A stretch of 64,000 nt of DNA from Geothermovivens sp964644845 (GCA_964644845.1 CAZXXS010000116.1:4712-68711); one strand, 5' to 3'. Shown: positions 17,384 through 26,349, counted from the stretch's first letter. The notes: generated from the letters alone by a model not told the origin. Numbers and translations are program-made.

Positions 17384-17899
17384 ATGGCCGAGGTCAACCC
17401 AAATGTGCAGGCATTGCTGTCCAGCATCCGGGATCTGCTCCCCGGATACCAGGGCTACGCAGATCAGTCTGCAGCTCAGCAAACGGACGAACAGGTTCGC
17501 TCTTTTGCTGGCCGGCAGATGGAAGAAATCGCAGCGCAACTTTCGGCTGTTGCGGCAACCGCTCGGGACAACGGCACGAGTTCGGTTGCGGATGCCATCG
17601 AAAGGGTGCGTGCGCGTTTGGGCGTGATCCACGAAGGGTTGCTCGAGGAAGCGGGTCAGGAAGATTCATTTGATTTGACGGGCGAGAAGAAGCAACGCCT
17701 TTACGAGTACGACCTTTCAATCCTCCGTCGGCTTGCTGAGCTCCGCCAGGAAGTGGATCACGTGAAGGTTGAAGAAATTGACCCTGATGAACCCGAAGAT
17801 GCGCTGACAGTGGTTTCGGACCTGCTGGACGGTTTGAGCCAGGATATTTTCGAGCGAGACACGCTCATTCAGGGCGACGAAGACGCTGTGGAGTACTGA
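17384..17899 (+). CDS. Uncharacterised acidic, helical protein
   Basis: 171-aa acidic protein predicted to be mostly helical, without signal peptide or membrane segment. The opening SIRDLLPGYQGYADQ and the later RLYEYDLSILRRLAELRQEV resemble, from memory, a widespread uncharacterised bacterial family with an IPGYxGY start and a LYEYDL mid-segment. No activity is known to me. ATG 17384 is preferred over GTG 17381 because AGGGA is 6 nt upstream of it. It has its own promoter and a long foldable leader, suggesting regulated expression. The following 386-bp gap also contains paired inverted repeats. Confidence 0.75.
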   Translation: MAEVNPNVQALLSSIRDLLPGYQGYADQSAAQQTDEQVRSFAGRQMEEIAAQLSAVAATARDNGTSSVADAIERVRARLGVIHEGLLEEAGQEDSFDLTGEKKQRLYEYDLSILRRLAELRQEVDHVKVEEIDPDEPEDALTVVSDLLDGLSQDIFERDTLIQGDEDAVEY

Positions 17900-17910
17900 A
17901 GATGACTGCC

Positions 17911-17972
17911 GCTACCGCAAGTGCCGCTGTGCTCTCCCCGAAGCGGACTCCCTTCCCCGCTGGTGCGGTAGC
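17911..17972 (+). repeat. Long-range inverted repeat after the acidic protein gene
   Basis: GCTACCGCA (17911-17919) and TGCGGTAGC (17964-17972) pair perfectly. AGCGG (17942-17946) and CCGCT (17957-17961) can pair inside. There is no T-run, so it is not a standard terminator. It may be a 3' UTR structure. Confidence 0.45.
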
Positions 17973-18079
17973 AGTGTGCCCCATCCAGAGACGACAGCGA
18001 ATCCAGACACTCCAGCGCAGGCAGTTCCGACAGCCTTTCCGACAATCGTAGTTTTCCCCTTTCCACTGACATTCGTGAA

Positions 18080-18144
18080 ATTGCTAAGGGTTGGGCATGA
18101 GCTCGGAAAGATGCCCCAATGGATCTGTAGTACAGTTTAGCAAT
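18080..18144 (+). repeat. Nested inverted repeats before yjbQ
   Basis: Outer arms ATTGCTAA (18080-18087) and TTAGCAAT (18137-18144) are perfectly complementary. Inner arms TTGGGCAT (18091-18098) and ATGCCCCAA (18111-18119) pair with one bulged C. The element sits in an A+T-richer island, 142 bp before the next gene. It could be a regulatory RNA structure or the remnant of a small mobile element. The rest of the 386-bp gap holds no gene I can support. Confidence 0.45.
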
Positions 18145-18285
18145 GTCCTAACAAAATAAAATAGGAGAGCTCTTAATCCTCAAAGAATGAAACCCACCGG
18201 TGATTTCTCGGGTGAAACTGAGGCGAACTTGCTGGTAGGCGTTGTGCGCCCCTAATGGTTACGAGAAACATGGGAGGAAGGTGTC

Positions 18286-18699
18286 GTGAAGAGCCACACG
18301 AAGTACCTTTGGTTCAACACTCAGCACCACCGGGAGTACATCAACATCACCTCGGAAGTGGAGGCTGCGGTGCGAGAGTCGGGGGTGAAAGAGGGCCTTG
18401 TTCTGGTCTCGGCCATGCACATCACGGCGGGTGTGTACGTCAACGACGCGGAGGACGGCCTGATTCGGGACATCGATGAGTGGTTGGAGAAACTGGCGCC
18501 GTTCAGGTCAGACTACCGCCACCACCGCACTGGCGAAACAAACGGCGACGCGCACCTGAAGAACCTGCTGATCGGCCACGAAGTGATTTTGCCAATCACT
18601 GAGGGCCGTCTGGATTTGGGGCCGTGGCAGCAGGTCTACTACGCGGAGTTCGACGGGCAACGTCGCAAGCGGCTGATCATCAAGGTGATCGGCGAGTAG
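18286..18699 (+). CDS. YjbQ family protein (UPF0047)
   Basis: 137-aa single-domain protein of the YjbQ/UPF0047 family. Some members show weak thiamine phosphate synthase activity, but the physiological role is unsettled. Family features are visible: SAMHITAGVYVNDAEDGL, DYRHHRTGETNGDAHLKN with the conserved His residues, and a C-terminal RLDLGPWQQVYYAEFDGQRR. The length is typical. GTG start with GGGAGG (18272-18277) 8 nt upstream. It precedes glnA by 222 bp. Confidence 0.9.
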   Translation: MKSHTKYLWFNTQHHREYINITSEVEAAVRESGVKEGLVLVSAMHITAGVYVNDAEDGLIRDIDEWLEKLAPFRSDYRHHRTGETNGDAHLKNLLIGHEVILPITEGRLDLGPWQQVYYAEFDGQRRKRLIIKVIGE

Positions 18700-18921
18700 G
18701 TCCGGGCGGGCCCTTGCGCGGTGACCCGTCCTGCACTGGGAAAATGGCACGAAAGGCGAACGGAGCCCGGCCGCCCTCGGAAACGGCTTCAGATCAGCTC
18801 TACCTGCAGAGGTGGCGGGTCGGCGGAGGCGAACGGTGAAGGGAGAAACGTGTCTCGAGCAAGCCGGGACGAATCTTGGAAAGGCGCAACAGGTTCAAAA
18901 CAACCGGAAAAGGAGGTAATA

Positions 18922-20247
18922 ATGGGTTACACAAAAGAAGACGTGCTGCGGATGGCAAAGGATAACGATGTTCGTTTCATCCGACTGTGGTTTACGGACA
19001 TCCTGGGCATGCTGAAGGGCTTCGCCATTCCGATCTCGCAGCTCGAAATGGCGCTTGAAGAAGGCATCGGGTTCGACGGTTCCTCCATCGAGGGCTTCAC
19101 TCGAATTGAAGAGAGCGACATGATCGCCTGCCCGGATCCGGATACGTTCAAGATTCTGCCCTGGGAAAGCAAAGGCGCCAAAGTCGCAGTGATGTTCTGC
19201 GATATCAAAAACCCGGACGGAAGCCCTTATGAAGGCGATCCTCGGTACGTACTGCGTCGTCTGACCGAAAAGGCGGCTTCGCTGGGTTACACCCTAATGG
19301 TGGGGCCGGAGCTGGAGTACTTCTACTTCCCGTCTTCTTCAGACGTAACGCCGCTGGACCGAGCTGGGTATTTTGACCTCGTGCCTTTGGATTACGGCAC
19401 GGAGCTTCGCAAGGAGACGGTGCAGCGCCTTGAGCAGATGGGTATCCAGGTGGAATACAGCCACCACGAAGTTGCGCCGAGTCAGCACGAAATCGACTTT
19501 GCCTACAAGGATGCCCTGAAGACGGCTGACAACGTGATGACATACAAGTTCGTGGTGAAGAAAGTGGCCCAGGACAACGGGGTCTACGCCACTTTCATGC
19601 CGAAACCGGTCTTCGGGATGAACGGCAGTGGCATGCACACGCACCAGAGCTTGTTCAAGGACAGCACGAACGCCTTCTTCGCGGCGGATCGGCCGTACTA
19701 CCTGTCCGACGTGGCAGGAAGCTACATCGCCGGTATCCTGAAGTACATCAAGGAAATCACGCTGGTGCTCAACCAGTGGGTGAATTCGTACAAGCGCCTT
19801 GTGCCGGGTTACGAGGCGCCGGTGTACGTTTGCTGGGCCAACCGAAACCGCTCCGCGCTAATCCGTGTGCCGAACTACAAGCCTGGCAAAGAGAAGGCAA
19901 CGCGCATTGAGCTGCGTTCTCCGGATTCTGCAACCAATCCTTACCTGGCGTTCGCCGTGATGCTGGCGGCTGGCCTCAAAGGTATCGAGGAGGGGCTGGA
20001 GCTGCCCGAGCCGGTGGGCAACAACATTTACGAAATGACACCGGAGGAGCGCACATCTGCGGGCATCGAGCAACTGCCGGAAGATCTGCACGACGCGATT
20101 CTGGAAGCGGAAAAATCGGAGCTGCTGCGCGAAACCCTGGGCGAGTACATCTACACTCAGCTGCTGCGGAACAAGCGCATCATCTGGGAAGAGTACCGCG
20201 CGCAGGTGACCGAGTACGAAATTCAGCACTACCTGCCAATTCTGTAA
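18922..20247 (+). CDS. glnA: Glutamine synthetase, type I-alpha
   Basis: 441-aa ATP-dependent ligase making glutamine from glutamate and ammonia. Signatures include GFDGSSIEGFTRIEESDM, the NGSGMHTHQSLF ATP-site stretch, the glutamate-site NRNRSALIRVP, and a C-terminal RLLRNKRIIWEEYR-like helix. The length, the missing adenylylation-type insert and Arg61 in the GFTRIEES loop match the feedback-inhibited I-alpha class of Bacillus rather than the adenylylated I-beta class. ATG 18922 has AGGAGG 5 nt upstream; the longer upstream reading lacks any site. No promoter of the recurring type is visible in the 222-bp gap. A terminator follows. Confidence 0.96.
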   Translation: MGYTKEDVLRMAKDNDVRFIRLWFTDILGMLKGFAIPISQLEMALEEGIGFDGSSIEGFTRIEESDMIACPDPDTFKILPWESKGAKVAVMFCDIKNPDGSPYEGDPRYVLRRLTEKAASLGYTLMVGPELEYFYFPSSSDVTPLDRAGYFDLVPLDYGTELRKETVQRLEQMGIQVEYSHHEVAPSQHEIDFAYKDALKTADNVMTYKFVVKKVAQDNGVYATFMPKPVFGMNGSGMHTHQSLFKDSTNAFFAADRPYYLSDVAGSYIAGILKYIKEITLVLNQWVNSYKRLVPGYEAPVYVCWANRNRSALIRVPNYKPGKEKATRIELRSPDSATNPYLAFAVMLAAGLKGIEEGLELPEPVGNNIYEMTPEERTSAGIEQLPEDLHDAILEAEKSELLRETLGEYIYTQLLRNKRIIWEEYRAQVTEYEIQHYLPIL

Positions 20248-20262
20248 AGGCTGTCGGTTATG

Positions 20263-20309
20263 CAAGGCCTTTGCTCCGCGGTCCTCGTGGGGCGAAGGCC
20301 TTGTTTTTT
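20263..20309 (+). terminator. Rho-independent terminator after glnA
   Basis: CAAGGCCTT (20263-20271) pairs with AAGGCCTTG (20295-20303), followed by TTTTTT. The 23-nt loop contains complementary short segments. Confidence 0.88.
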
Positions 20310-20525
20310 GCCTTGTTTCGGGCAAGTGTCTGCGGCAAACAGTTTCGTGGCGGGTTCGCGTCAACCGGGTGCGGTTGTTGCACCGGTGTGCCGGTACAGG
20401 GGCCAAATCTTTCGACTGTGGTGCTCCCGCGGTTCAACTCTGCCTTTCCGGTTCAAGGCATTGGAACCGTTTCCCGCGCTCAACGTAACAGAGACAGGTT
20501 TCGGTCGCAAAATGCGGAGGGAGGC

Positions 20526-21443
20526 GTGTCCTATTTCGGTTGGATCGTTGGTGCGGGACTTCTGCTCTGGCTCGGTTTCACAGGTTTGATTTTGCTCAGC
20601 TTTCGCAATCCTCGCAAACCGCACACGAGGACGCCAGCGGTCAAAGGCCTGGCTTATGAGGAGGTGCATTTCCCGACGCGGGGTGGCAAGAAATTGTACG
20701 GGTGGTTTGTTCCCGCCGAAACCGGGGATGCACAGGCACCGGCTCTGATTTTGGTCCACGGATGGGGACGGAACGTGGAGCGGATGCTGCCCTACATGCC
20801 TTTCCTGCACGCCGCGGGTTATCATCTGTTGACGTTCGATGCCCGCTGCCACGGTTCCAGTGACAAGGACGGGTACAGCACGGTGCTGAAGTTCGCTGAG
20901 GACATTCGTGCCGCAGCCACCTACCTGCAAACACGCCCGGAGGTGGATGCGGACCGGCTCGGAGTGCTTGGCCTTTCGATCGGTGGAGCAGCGAGCATCC
21001 TGGCCACCGCGTGGGATGAACGACTGAAAGGTGCGGTAACCGTGGGTGCCTTTGCTCACCCTGCCGACATGATGCGCGACAGCCTTACCCGCTTCCACCT
21101 TCCGTCTTTTCCTGTTATCTGGTCTGTTCTCAAATTTGTAGAGTGGCGGATTGGGCGCCCGCTGGATGCCATCGCGCCGGAAAACGCAATTCGCCAGCGT
21201 GCCTTCCCTCTTTTGCTTGTGCACGGCGATGCGGATCGCGTGGTCCCGGTCGAGCACGCCTACCGGCTGCACCGTGCTGCGAACCGCGAGAATGTTGAGC
21301 TGTGGATTCAGCCGGGTAAGGGGCACTCGAACTGCCACCTTGAACCGGGTTTCGACGCGCGGGTGGTTGGCTTTTTCGACCGGTTCGTCCGTGCGCGGGC
21401 AACGGCTCCTGAATCAGTGGGAGGTGTAGGTGGCAGGGCGTAG
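20526..21443 (+). CDS. Membrane-anchored alpha/beta hydrolase
   Basis: 305-aa protein. An N-terminal transmembrane helix (about residues 5-27) is followed by an alpha/beta hydrolase fold. LVHGWGRN is the oxyanion region, GLSIGGAA contains the nucleophile elbow Ser, HGDADRVVP contains the acid Asp, and the His is in GKGHSNCH. It is probably an esterase or peptidase-like hydrolase facing the periplasm; the substrate is unknown. GTG 20526 is selected because GGAGGGAGG lies just upstream. The frame stays open to 20271, but that segment overlaps the glnA terminator. Its end overlaps rarA by 14 nt. Confidence 0.85.
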   Translation: MSYFGWIVGAGLLLWLGFTGLILLSFRNPRKPHTRTPAVKGLAYEEVHFPTRGGKKLYGWFVPAETGDAQAPALILVHGWGRNVERMLPYMPFLHAAGYHLLTFDARCHGSSDKDGYSTVLKFAEDIRAAATYLQTRPEVDADRLGVLGLSIGGAASILATAWDERLKGAVTVGAFAHPADMMRDSLTRFHLPSFPVIWSVLKFVEWRIGRPLDAIAPENAIRQRAFPLLLVHGDADRVVPVEHAYRLHRAANRENVELWIQPGKGHSNCHLEPGFDARVVGFFDRFVRARATAPESVGGVGGRA

Positions 21444-22803
21444 GAACCGTGCGGCAGACATGTCGCTGGACATGTTTGCGCAAGCACCCGAGCTCGCGCA
21501 GTCGAGCTCAGGTGCAGGCAAACCCCTTGCCGACCGTGTCCGGCCGGAGACTTTGGACGAGATCGTCGGCCAGGAGCACCTTCTTGGCCCCGGCCGGGCG
21601 CTTCGCAAAATCATCGAAGCAGACGACCTTGTCTCGATGATTCTGTGGGGGCCGCCCGGCGTAGGCAAAACCACCCTGGCCCGTGTGATCGCGAAAGAGA
21701 CCGGATCAGAATTCCACAGCCTGAGCGCTGTGACAGCGGGCGTTGCCGACGTGAGACGCGTGCTTGAACGTGCTCGTCGGAACCGACAGGCTGGCAAACG
21801 CACGATCCTGTTCATTGACGAAATCCACCGTTTCAACAAAGCCCAACAGGACGCCCTTCTGCACGCGGTAGAGGACGGCACGATTGTTCTGATCGGTGCA
21901 ACGACGGAGAATCCCAGCTTCGAGATCATTGGTCCGCTTCTGTCGCGCTGCCGCGTCTTCACACTTCGCCCGCTGGATCGTGAAGCCATGCGCAGGGTGC
22001 TCGAGCGTGCCCTTCGGAAAGACCCGTGGTTGCGCTCCAAGAGCCCGCGTTTTGCGGAGGGGGCCCTGGAACTCCTGGTTGAGCTTTCTGGGGGTGACGC
22101 GCGGGTGGCGCTCAACGCGCTCGAGCTGGCGGTTAGACTTGCGGCCCCGGCCGACAAGGGTGTGGAGGTAACTCCGGAACACATTCGCGAGGCTCTGCAG
22201 CAGCCGGCTTTGCTGTACGACAAGAAGGGTGACTACCACTACGATCTTGCCTCGGCTTTCATCAAAAGCATCCGCGGCTCCGATCCGGACGCAGCGGTTT
22301 ACTGGATGGCACGGATGCTGGAAGGAGGCGAAGACCCCAGGTTCATCGCGCGGCGCTTGGTCATCCTTGCCTCGGAAGACATCGGTAATGCTGACCCACA
22401 AGCGCTAATTTTGGCCACAAGTGGTTTCGCAGCGGTGGACCTCGTTGGAATGCCTGAAGCGCGGATCATTCTGGCCCAGGTGGCAACGTACCTGGCCTCG
22501 GCCCCAAAGAGCAACGCCGCGTACGTGGCCATCAGCGAAGCTACCGAGGACGTACGTCAAAAGCCCCTTGTGAGCGTACCGCTGCATCTTCGAAACGCAC
22601 CAACGCGTTTGATGAAACAGCTCGGTTACGCAGCGGGGTACAAGTACCCGCACGACTACGAAGGGGGCTTTGTGAGGGAGAATTACCGCCCGCCCGAGGA
22701 CAGCCGCAAAGTGTACTACCGTCCCACTCAGCACGGATTTGAGAAACGACTGCGGGATCGCCTGCGTCAACTGTGGCCAGAACGCTACCGGGACAAGGAA
22801 TGA
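21430..22803 (+). CDS. rarA: Replication-associated recombination protein A (AAA+ ATPase)
   Basis: 457-aa RarA/MgsA/WRNIP1-family ATPase acting at stalled replication forks. Motifs include the Walker A GPPGVGKTT (near residue 78), Walker B ILFIDEIHRFNKAQQD, sensor ATTENPSFE, and the C-terminal MgsA tetramerisation region with ASEDIGNADPQAL. The length is typical. The GTG start has GGAGG 5 nt upstream, within the preceding hydrolase gene. Its stop overlaps the lptD start by 4 nt, an unrelated function, so the overlap probably reflects compact packing. Confidence 0.93.
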   Translation: MAGRRNRAADMSLDMFAQAPELAQSSSGAGKPLADRVRPETLDEIVGQEHLLGPGRALRKIIEADDLVSMILWGPPGVGKTTLARVIAKETGSEFHSLSAVTAGVADVRRVLERARRNRQAGKRTILFIDEIHRFNKAQQDALLHAVEDGTIVLIGATTENPSFEIIGPLLSRCRVFTLRPLDREAMRRVLERALRKDPWLRSKSPRFAEGALELLVELSGGDARVALNALELAVRLAAPADKGVEVTPEHIREALQQPALLYDKKGDYHYDLASAFIKSIRGSDPDAAVYWMARMLEGGEDPRFIARRLVILASEDIGNADPQALILATSGFAAVDLVGMPEARIILAQVATYLASAPKSNAAYVAISEATEDVRQKPLVSVPLHLRNAPTRLMKQLGYAAGYKYPHDYEGGFVRENYRPPEDSRKVYYRPTQHGFEKRLRDRLRQLWPERYRDKE

Positions 22804-25355
22804 AGCGACGGTGGTGGGTTTGGGCAGCGATTTGTTTGTCACTCGCGGGGGGCTCTTCACAGTCGCAGACAGTCCCTGCCGACACAACGCGGCGACGCTC
22901 TTCTGAGTTGGACACTCTTGTAACTTACCAGGCCAAGCTTCAGGATAACTGGGTCGACAAGCGTGTTACGGTGTTGCAGGGTGACGCGGAGGTTCACTAC
23001 CAGAACATGACCCTCAAGGCTGGCCGCATCACGCTGTACTGGGATGACCATTTGCTTGTGGCAGAGGGCATTCCAGATACCGTGTGGCAACGCGGTCCCA
23101 ACGGAACAGATTCTGTTCAGGTTGTGCGCATCAAGGGGGAACCGGTTTTTTCCGACGGTTCCGAAGAACTCCGTGGCAGCAAGATGACTTACAATTTCAA
23201 GACGCGACGGGGCCGGGTCATCCGTGGACGTACGCAGTTTGAGGGCGGTCGTTACGTAGGCGACACGATCAAACGGGAAGGTGACAAGGTCATTTGGGTT
23301 GCCAACGGAAGCTACACGACGTGCGATCTGGATGAGCCCCATTACCATTTCGCCAGCTCCAAAATGAAGCTGATTGTGAACGACAAGGCCATTGCCAAGC
23401 CACTGGTTATGTACCTCGGGCATGTACCCATTGCCGCGCTGCCGTTCGCGATTTTCCCGCACAAGCACGGTCGGCAGAGCGGGCTCCTCATTCCTCACTA
23501 CGGAGAAAGCGAATTGGAGGGGCGGTATCTGCGAGGCCTGGGTTACTACTGGGCTCCCAATGACTACTTCGACGCCAAGGGCTCAGTGGATTTTTTCGAA
23601 CGCAGCGGTTGGATGTTTCACCTGGGCAGCAACTACGCCGTTCGGTACCTCTTGCGTGGTACGGTGTCCGGGTCTTTTACGCGTAAGAACTACCTTGGCG
23701 GAAGGAAGGTACGCCGCTGGGACCTGGCCATCCGGCACGCTCAGAATCTGGATCCGAACACATCGTTCAACGTGAACGCTTACTTTGTGAGCGACAAGAA
23801 CTTCTACCGAGACTACAGTGCCAACCTGGACCAACGTTTGCGGAGACAGTTGCAGTCCAACGCTACGTTTTCGCGCAATTGGCCACGCTCGCGCAACAGC
23901 CTGACGGTGAACATTTCGCAAACGCGCGATCTGGATACGGACGACGCCATCGTCATGTTGCCGCAGGTGTCATTCCGGCACGCCCAGCGCCGTTTGTTCG
24001 GCAAAAGAAAGCACCACGGCAGAACCAGGTGGTACGAGACGATCTACTACGCGTACAATTCTCGCCTTGTCAACCGGTTGGAACGCCGCAGCGTCACTTG
24101 GCCCTCGGCGCGTGTGGAGGAAAAACAAACGCGGCAAATAAGGCACAACCTGACGCTGTCCTGGACGAGTCCCCGGAAGCTGTTTGGCTGGTTGCAGTGG
24201 ACCCAAGGGCTAAACGTGGCTGAAGACTGGTTTGACCGCAGGAGTGACTACCGATTCGATCCCGACAGCGGTCGTGTTGTGAGCACGGAACGGAAGGGCT
24301 TTTACCCACGCCACACGTTCAGTTACCGGTTCTCGGCAAACACGAAACTCTACGGTCTCTTCACGCCGAAGGTTGCTGGTATCGAGGCGATTCGTCACGT
24401 CGTCACACCGTCGCTGTCGTTCAATTTCACGCCCGATTTCTCAGACCCGCGATGGGGTTACTACCAGGTGGTGCGAGACTCACTTGGTCAGGAAATGCGC
24501 TACGATCGATTTGTTGGGACTCCCCAGGGAGGGGTGAAATCGATTTACGCAAGCGTCCGGAACCTCTTTCAAGCGAAAGTGCTTCGCGGCGAGGAGGAAA
24601 AGAAGCTGGACCTCTTGAGCTGGGACGTGTCGCTGGGTTACAATTTCAAGGCGCGGGGACAGAAGTTGTCTGAGCTCCGTTCAAGTGTGCGGACGCTGTT
24701 CTTGCGATCGCTGAACCTGACCCTGAGCATGAGCCACAGCTTCTACCAGGTGCCGACGGTTTACGGTGAAATGCCAACGCGCTACCTCTGGCAGGATGGC
24801 GGGTGGAAGAAGGGGCATTTTGTGCGTCTGACGTACTTCCGCCTGAGCACGGGTTTCCGCCTGTCGGGCAAGGCGAGAAACCGTCAAGGCGCCGCTGCTG
24901 CCGGCGAAAGCACCACGACAGCAGAAGAGGGCGATGTCGGTTTCCCGCAAATTGTGATGCCGGGTGAGCGGTTCCAACCGGAGAGATCGTTTCAAAATTT
25001 CCGCTTCAGCTGGCGCGCGAGTGTTAGTCTGAATCTGGAACTGGATAAGCGCGGCCTTGTGCCGCGCAAACGCTACTACGCCCGGATCTACGGCGTGGAG
25101 GTGCAACTCACCAAGAACTGGCGTTTGGCTTACAGTGCCCAGCTTGATTTGCTCGATCGGGAAATTGTGCACCAGCGTTTCACGTTCCACCGGGATCTGC
25201 ATTGTTGGGAGGCCGAGTTTGACTGGGTGCCAAGTGGTAGGGACAGACGCTACTACCTGCGAATCAACATCAAAGCGCCGCAGCTGCAGCAGCTTAAACT
25301 TGAGAAACGGGGAGGAAGAACGGGGTTCCTGGGCTACGGGGGTTACTACTACTGA
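22800..25355 (+). CDS. lptD: LPS-assembly protein LptD (OstA)
   Basis: 851-aa outer-membrane protein that inserts lipopolysaccharide into the outer leaflet. A signal peptide (about residues 1-24) leads to an N-terminal LptA/OstA-like jellyroll with the VTVLQGDAEVHYQNMTLKAG pattern, then a long beta-barrel rich in alternating aromatic residues and ending in YYY. Apart from one Cys in the signal peptide there are only two cysteines, in TTCDLDEPHYHF and LHCWEAEFDW, placed to join the N-terminal domain to the barrel. ATG 22800 overlaps the rarA stop; AAGGA abuts it. It implies a Gram-negative LPS-bearing host. Confidence 0.9.
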   Translation: MKRRWWVWAAICLSLAGGSSQSQTVPADTTRRRSSELDTLVTYQAKLQDNWVDKRVTVLQGDAEVHYQNMTLKAGRITLYWDDHLLVAEGIPDTVWQRGPNGTDSVQVVRIKGEPVFSDGSEELRGSKMTYNFKTRRGRVIRGRTQFEGGRYVGDTIKREGDKVIWVANGSYTTCDLDEPHYHFASSKMKLIVNDKAIAKPLVMYLGHVPIAALPFAIFPHKHGRQSGLLIPHYGESELEGRYLRGLGYYWAPNDYFDAKGSVDFFERSGWMFHLGSNYAVRYLLRGTVSGSFTRKNYLGGRKVRRWDLAIRHAQNLDPNTSFNVNAYFVSDKNFYRDYSANLDQRLRRQLQSNATFSRNWPRSRNSLTVNISQTRDLDTDDAIVMLPQVSFRHAQRRLFGKRKHHGRTRWYETIYYAYNSRLVNRLERRSVTWPSARVEEKQTRQIRHNLTLSWTSPRKLFGWLQWTQGLNVAEDWFDRRSDYRFDPDSGRVVSTERKGFYPRHTFSYRFSANTKLYGLFTPKVAGIEAIRHVVTPSLSFNFTPDFSDPRWGYYQVVRDSLGQEMRYDRFVGTPQGGVKSIYASVRNLFQAKVLRGEEEKKLDLLSWDVSLGYNFKARGQKLSELRSSVRTLFLRSLNLTLSMSHSFYQVPTVYGEMPTRYLWQDGGWKKGHFVRLTYFRLSTGFRLSGKARNRQGAAAAGESTTTAEEGDVGFPQIVMPGERFQPERSFQNFRFSWRASVSLNLELDKRGLVPRKRYYARIYGVEVQLTKNWRLAYSAQLDLLDREIVHQRFTFHRDLHCWEAEFDWVPSGRDRRYYLRINIKAPQLQQLKLEKRGGRTGFLGYGGYYY

Positions 25356-25418
25356 GTGGGGGAGCGGCGATGCGGAAAAGGCGCGACGACATGCCTGCCA
25401 CGCCGCCGCGCCGGACGG

Positions 25419-25823
25419 TCAACGAAGCGATCTGCCTTCTACCAGAACCTTTTGGCCAACGTTCTCGAAGTCGACGACGATCTTGCCGGAACGACCGTTT
25501 TTCTCCACTGCGATCACACGACCCACATCCTGAAAAACGGGGTGACGGATTCTCTGTCCCAGGGTGTAGGTGTTGCGTGGGTCGTAGTCGACGATTTCTG
25601 TCGTGGTGTCCTGGTCTTCTTGGGACGCCTCGAGAGGGGGATCTGCGATGGTCCCGTCCGGTTTGAGACGATCAATCTCAAAGGCGAAGGTGCTGTGGCA
25701 GCCGCTGCAACGTAGCCAGGCCAGCTCAGCTTCTTCGTTCCAGCCAACAACGCGGAATTTTCGTACGGACTGGCACTTCTTGCACCACCCGTCGTAGAGC
25801 TTACGGCTCGATCGTTTGGCCAT
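25419..25823 (-). CDS. Zinc-ribbon protein with C-terminal CarD/KOW-like beta segment
   Basis: 134-aa protein. The N-terminus has a four-cysteine ribbon, CKKC at about residues 14-17 and CSGC at about 39-42. An acidic linker (EASQEDQDTTTE) follows. The tail TYTLGQRIRHPVFQDVGRVI resembles the small beta-barrel seen in many uncharacterised proteins that read YxxGqxIxHpxFGxG; a nucleic-acid or polymerase interaction is possible but unproven. GGAGGG lies 6 nt before the ATG. It follows ssb on the same strand with a 59-bp gap, so the two may be co-transcribed. Confidence 0.78.
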   Translation of the reverse strand: MAKRSSRKLYDGWCKKCQSVRKFRVVGWNEEAELAWLRCSGCHSTFAFEIDRLKPDGTIADPPLEASQEDQDTTTEIVDYDPRNTYTLGQRIRHPVFQDVGRVIAVEKNGRSGKIVVDFENVGQKVLVEGRSLR

Positions 25824-25882
25824 TTGGATCCCTCCAAAACTGCGTTTATCTCGAATTGCGTTCGCTTCGGCGTGTGTTGCCC

Positions 25883-26314
25883 TCAGCTGGAGGGCTGTTC
25901 GCCGTCTGCTTCTCGCTCATTTTCTTGTTTCTGAGCCTCGGAATGCTCTGCCTCTCCCTGCTCTGACGGGATGGGTGGGAACTGGATCCACTTGGCATTT
26001 ACCTGCACGATGGACTCTGTGCCCTCCTGGCTGGAAAGATTGGCCGACTGCAGCTCCCCGATGATGACGACGGGACTCCCTTTACGCAGCAGACGGTGGC
26101 AGTGCTCAGCCAGAGCGGACCAGGCAACAACCCGGATGAAAGACTTTTCTTCTTTGACGCGACCGTCTTCCTGGTTCTCGTAACGGGAGGAAACGATCGT
26201 GAAATTCGTCACAGCGACGCCCCGTCGGGTCGTGCGCAGAGGGGGATCGCTGAGAAGTTCACCGGAAATCACAACGCGGTTAACGTCAGGCATTTCGTAG
26301 ACAGTGGTGGCCAT
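25883..26314 (-). CDS. ssb: Single-stranded DNA-binding protein
   Basis: 143-aa OB-fold SSB used in replication and repair. The core (about residues 5-115) shows VNRVVISGELLSDPPLRTT, FTIVSSRY, SFIRVVAWSALAEHCHRLL and GSPVVIIGELQS. An acidic, Glu-rich tail follows, but it ends EQPSS rather than the DDxPF-type tip that recruits partner proteins in most bacteria. ATG 26314 opens the conserved fold; an 18-codon upstream extension runs back towards the terminator and lacks a site. Its only visible promoter (26497-26525) lies behind an intrinsic terminator, so attenuation is possible. Confidence 0.9.
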   Translation of the reverse strand: MATTVYEMPDVNRVVISGELLSDPPLRTTRRGVAVTNFTIVSSRYENQEDGRVKEEKSFIRVVAWSALAEHCHRLLRKGSPVVIIGELQSANLSSQEGTESIVQVNAKWIQFPPIPSEQGEAEHSEAQKQENEREADGEQPSS

Positions 26315-26349
26315 TCCTCGCACTTCCCTCGTTGGCTCAGTCCAGGTAC

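Noticed and set aside
18721..18921. 67-codon N-terminal extension of glutamine synthetase
   Set aside because: The family begins at MGYTKEDVLR and AGGAGG is 5 nt before that ATG; the extension is low-complexity basic sequence without a ribosome binding site.
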